From positions 1-15,656 of the forward strand of contig CAAGLJ010000001.1 in assembly GCA_900770785.1 (NCBI GenBank): a DNA stretch of 15,656 nucleotides, given 5' to 3'. The DNA comes from Lachnospiraceae bacterium. GTDB lineage: Bacteria; Bacillota; Clostridia; Lachnospirales; Lachnospiraceae. The translations under genes and the position numbers were made by a program. The notes beneath the pieces were generated by a model that was not told the origin of the DNA, did not search any database, and worked only from the letters and a program-made list of their open reading frames with translations. Positions 14,149 through 15,656 of this stretch are shown in pieces. Position 1 is the first letter of the stretch, and every line of letters begins with the position of its first letter.

Positions 14149-14151
14149 GCA

Positions 14152-14562
14152 GTGAAGAGAGAATACAACCGACTGTTCAGTTATATTATTGCTATTGTGA
14201 TGCTGCTTTCGGGAATGTGTCTGGAAAGCAGCCGGTCAGATTTTTGTTCAGGCTATACCCGGGCCGTAAGAGTTACCTTTGAAGATTCCAGAGGAACAGA
14301 AACCTTTTTGGGAGAGTCCTGCCTTTTGCAGCTGGTTGACGGAAAGAAGAAGCTCTCCAAAGAAGGCTTCAGTAATCAAACCAGTAAAAAAAGGGAAATC
14401 CGGGAACTGGCCCTTTTTTTGTGCGCCATTATTCTGGCCTATCATTTTCTTAACATTCGGGAAATGGAGCGAATCCTGCAGCTGCCGGCAAAACGCGGTG
14501 AAGGAGTAATTTCCCGCTATATCCATAAACAGGACGGTAAAAAAAGAGACCCTGGAAAATAA
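14152..14562 (+). CDS. Small membrane protein of unknown function
   Basis: I do not recognise this protein. From the GTG at 14152 it has 136 residues: a basic start (MKREYNR), a first hydrophobic segment at about 8-24, a polar middle of about 60 residues with two cysteines near 32 and 57, a second hydrophobic segment at about 85-101, and a basic tail ending in YIHKQDGKKRDPGK. The middle part may sit outside the cell. The start was chosen on GGAGAGG just upstream and on a promoter that would overlap the longer frame. An ATG at 14140 in the same frame is the main alternative. It sits 40 bases before the antiporter gene and probably shares its transcript. A helper role for the antiporter is only a guess from position. 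Confidence 0.65.
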   Translation: MKREYNRLFSYIIAIVMLLSGMCLESSRSDFCSGYTRAVRVTFEDSRGTETFLGESCLLQLVDGKKKLSKEGFSNQTSKKREIRELALFLCAIILAYHFLNIREMERILQLPAKRGEGVISRYIHKQDGKKRDPGK

Positions 14563-14602
14563 CGAACAGAATAAACGTTGGAAACAGAAAGGGTAGATAC
14601 AA

Positions 14603-15523
14603 ATGATTATCGTTCAATTGATTCTTCTGGCTGTGGGCTTTCTGATGCTGGTAAAAGGAGCGGACTGGTTCGTTGACGGAACCTCTGGAGTAGCCAGAAA
14701 AATGGGGATTCCTCAGCTGGTAGTGGGCCTTACCATTGTGGCTATGGGAACCAGCGCCCCGGAGGCGGCAGTAAGTATTACCGCTGCCCTTAAGAACAAT
14801 GCGGGGATTGCCATAGGAAATGTCGTAGGAAGTAATATTTTAAACATATTAATTATTTTGGGAATAACGGCTTTAATAGTACCAGTGGCCATACAGAAAT
14901 CCACCCTGAAAGTGGAAATTCCCTATATGATTGCCATTACTGTGGTTCTGATTATTTTGGGAAGTACAAAAAATCAGGTGAGCAGAGGAGAAGGAATTTT
15001 TCTTTGGATATTATTTCTGGTTTATTTGGGGTATTTATTCCAAATGGCAAAAAAAGGAAAGGAAGAAAATAGTAAAGAAGAAAAAAGTATCTGGCGGCTC
15101 CTTTTTGCTGCTGCTTCTGGAGGTATTATTATCATCTGGGGAAGTGATATCACCGTAGACAGTGCCACAGCCATTGCTCAGGCGGCAGGGCTAAGCGAAA
15201 GCTTTATGGGCCTTACCATCGTAGCCCTGGGAACCTCTCTGCTGGAGCTGGTAACCTCTGTAACTGCTGCTATCAAAGGAAATGCGGATATTGCTATTGG
15301 TAATATCGTGGGAAGCAATATTTTTAATATTTTGTTCATTCTGGGGACAGCAGCACTGATTACCCCTATTCCTTACGAGCCGGAATTTCTCATTGACGGA
15401 GGAATTGCGGTACTGGCCGGAATTCTGCTTTGGCTGTCCGTCTGCCGCAGTCTGGAATTAAGAAGAAAATGGGGAGTAATCATGCTTCTTTGCTATGGAG
15501 CATACTTTATTTATCTGTTATAA
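14603..15523 (+). CDS. Na+/Ca2+ exchanger family (CaCA, YrbG-like) antiporter
   Basis: Membrane cation antiporter of 306 residues, the usual prokaryotic length. It is built of two inverted repeats of about five helices each. Repeat 1 has GTSAPEAAVS (49-58) with Glu54 and GNVVGSNILN. Repeat 2 has GTSLLELVTS (210-219) with Glu215 and GNIVGSNIFN. The glutamates are the ion-binding residues of the family. The proline that normally precedes Glu in repeat 2 (GTSxPE) is Leu214 here (codon CTG). A hydrophilic loop at about 148-165 rich in Lys and Glu joins the repeats. AAAGGG lies nine bases before the ATG. The gene is probably independent of the catabolic operon and is followed by an intrinsic terminator. 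Whether it moves Ca2+ or another cation cannot be told. Confidence 0.93.
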   Translation: MIIVQLILLAVGFLMLVKGADWFVDGTSGVARKMGIPQLVVGLTIVAMGTSAPEAAVSITAALKNNAGIAIGNVVGSNILNILIILGITALIVPVAIQKSTLKVEIPYMIAITVVLIILGSTKNQVSRGEGIFLWILFLVYLGYLFQMAKKGKEENSKEEKSIWRLLFAAASGGIIIIWGSDITVDSATAIAQAAGLSESFMGLTIVALGTSLLELVTSVTAAIKGNADIAIGNIVGSNIFNILFILGTAALITPIPYEPEFLIDGGIAVLAGILLWLSVCRSLELRRKWGVIMLLCYGAYFIYLL

Positions 15524-15541
15524 CAGAAATTAAACATCTTA

Positions 15542-15572
15542 AAAAAGCACTGTCCAGGCAGTGCTTTTTCTT
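15542..15572 (+). terminator. Intrinsic terminator after the antiporter gene
   Basis: AAAAAGCACTG (15542-15552) pairs perfectly with CAGTGCTTTTT (15559-15569) around a 6-base loop, with the U run at 15565-15569 continuing as CTT. It begins 19 bases after the stop codon. The A run on the left arm means it could also work from the opposite strand. Confidence 0.92.
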
Positions 15573-15656
15573 CATCAGTGGTGAAAGGTAAAAATTTTTC
15601 GCAATAAATTTACTTATTTACTGCGGACTTTAAGCAGACAGAGTAAAATAAAAGAA

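Noticed and set aside
14065..14151. Longer N terminus for the small membrane protein, from the GTG at 14065
   Set aside because: The extension overlaps a good promoter (TTGACA at 14055) and has no ribosome site, while GGAGAGG precedes the 14152 start.
15573..15656. Possible gene or element at the right edge
   Set aside because: AT-rich sequence after the terminator, with no frame, ribosome site or repeat that I can support before the window ends.
1..15656. CRISPR arrays, tRNA or rRNA genes
   Set aside because: No regularly spaced repeats and no cloverleaf or rRNA segments were seen on either strand.

Overview
The window looks like a chromosomal segment from a low-to-mid GC Firmicute, most likely a gut-type Clostridia (Lachnospiraceae). 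The grounds are strong AGGAGG-type ribosome sites, short intergenic gaps, a Gram-positive lipoprotein signal on the solute-binding protein, and the kinds of families present (a DUF3842 protein, PFKs of PPi type, a LarA homologue). The genus cannot be fixed from this sequence alone.

Layout. Bases 1-790 are the 3' part of a group II intron on the + strand: the C-terminal part of its reverse transcriptase/maturase, then RNA domains V and VI. Its 5' half lies outside the window. Two minus-strand genes follow, transcribed 2430 to 972: a LacX-type aldose 1-epimerase and a DUF3842 protein. They are separated by a structured 157-base spacer and closed by a minus-strand intrinsic terminator near 869-917. 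Bases 2431-2629 form a divergent promoter region.

Bases 2630-14029 hold eleven consecutive + strand genes, mostly 10-85 bases apart, that read like one catabolic operon. They are an ABC importer of the nitrate/sulfonate/taurine type (permease, ATPase, lipoprotein), a NagB-like sugar-phosphate deaminase/isomerase, a NagA-like deacetylase, a histidine kinase with an unusual multi-pass membrane sensor and its LuxR-type response regulator, a PFK-family kinase, a triosephosphate-isomerase homologue, a LarA-like nickel-pincer hydroxyacid racemase/epimerase and a TauE/SafE exporter. A perfect 12-bp hairpin separates the transporter genes from the enzymes.

The main point of interest is that three enzymes keep their general catalytic scaffold but differ at positions that bind the substrate phosphate in their model relatives: the NagB homologue (P-loop and the K208 position), the NagA homologue (R227 becomes His) and the TIM homologue (the GGS and GG loops). 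With a sulfonate-type importer and a TauE/SafE exporter at the two ends, I infer a parallel, modified 'amino-sugar glycolysis' for a substrate that is not an ordinary sugar phosphate. A sulfated or sulfonated N-acetyl amino sugar, such as N-acetylglucosamine-6-sulfate from mucin, is one candidate. This is a hypothesis. No aldolase, sulfatase or glycosidase is present to confirm it.

Bases 14055-15572 form a separate short unit with its own likely promoter: a small unknown two-helix membrane protein and a Na+/Ca2+ antiporter-family protein, closed by a clear intrinsic terminator at 15542-15572.
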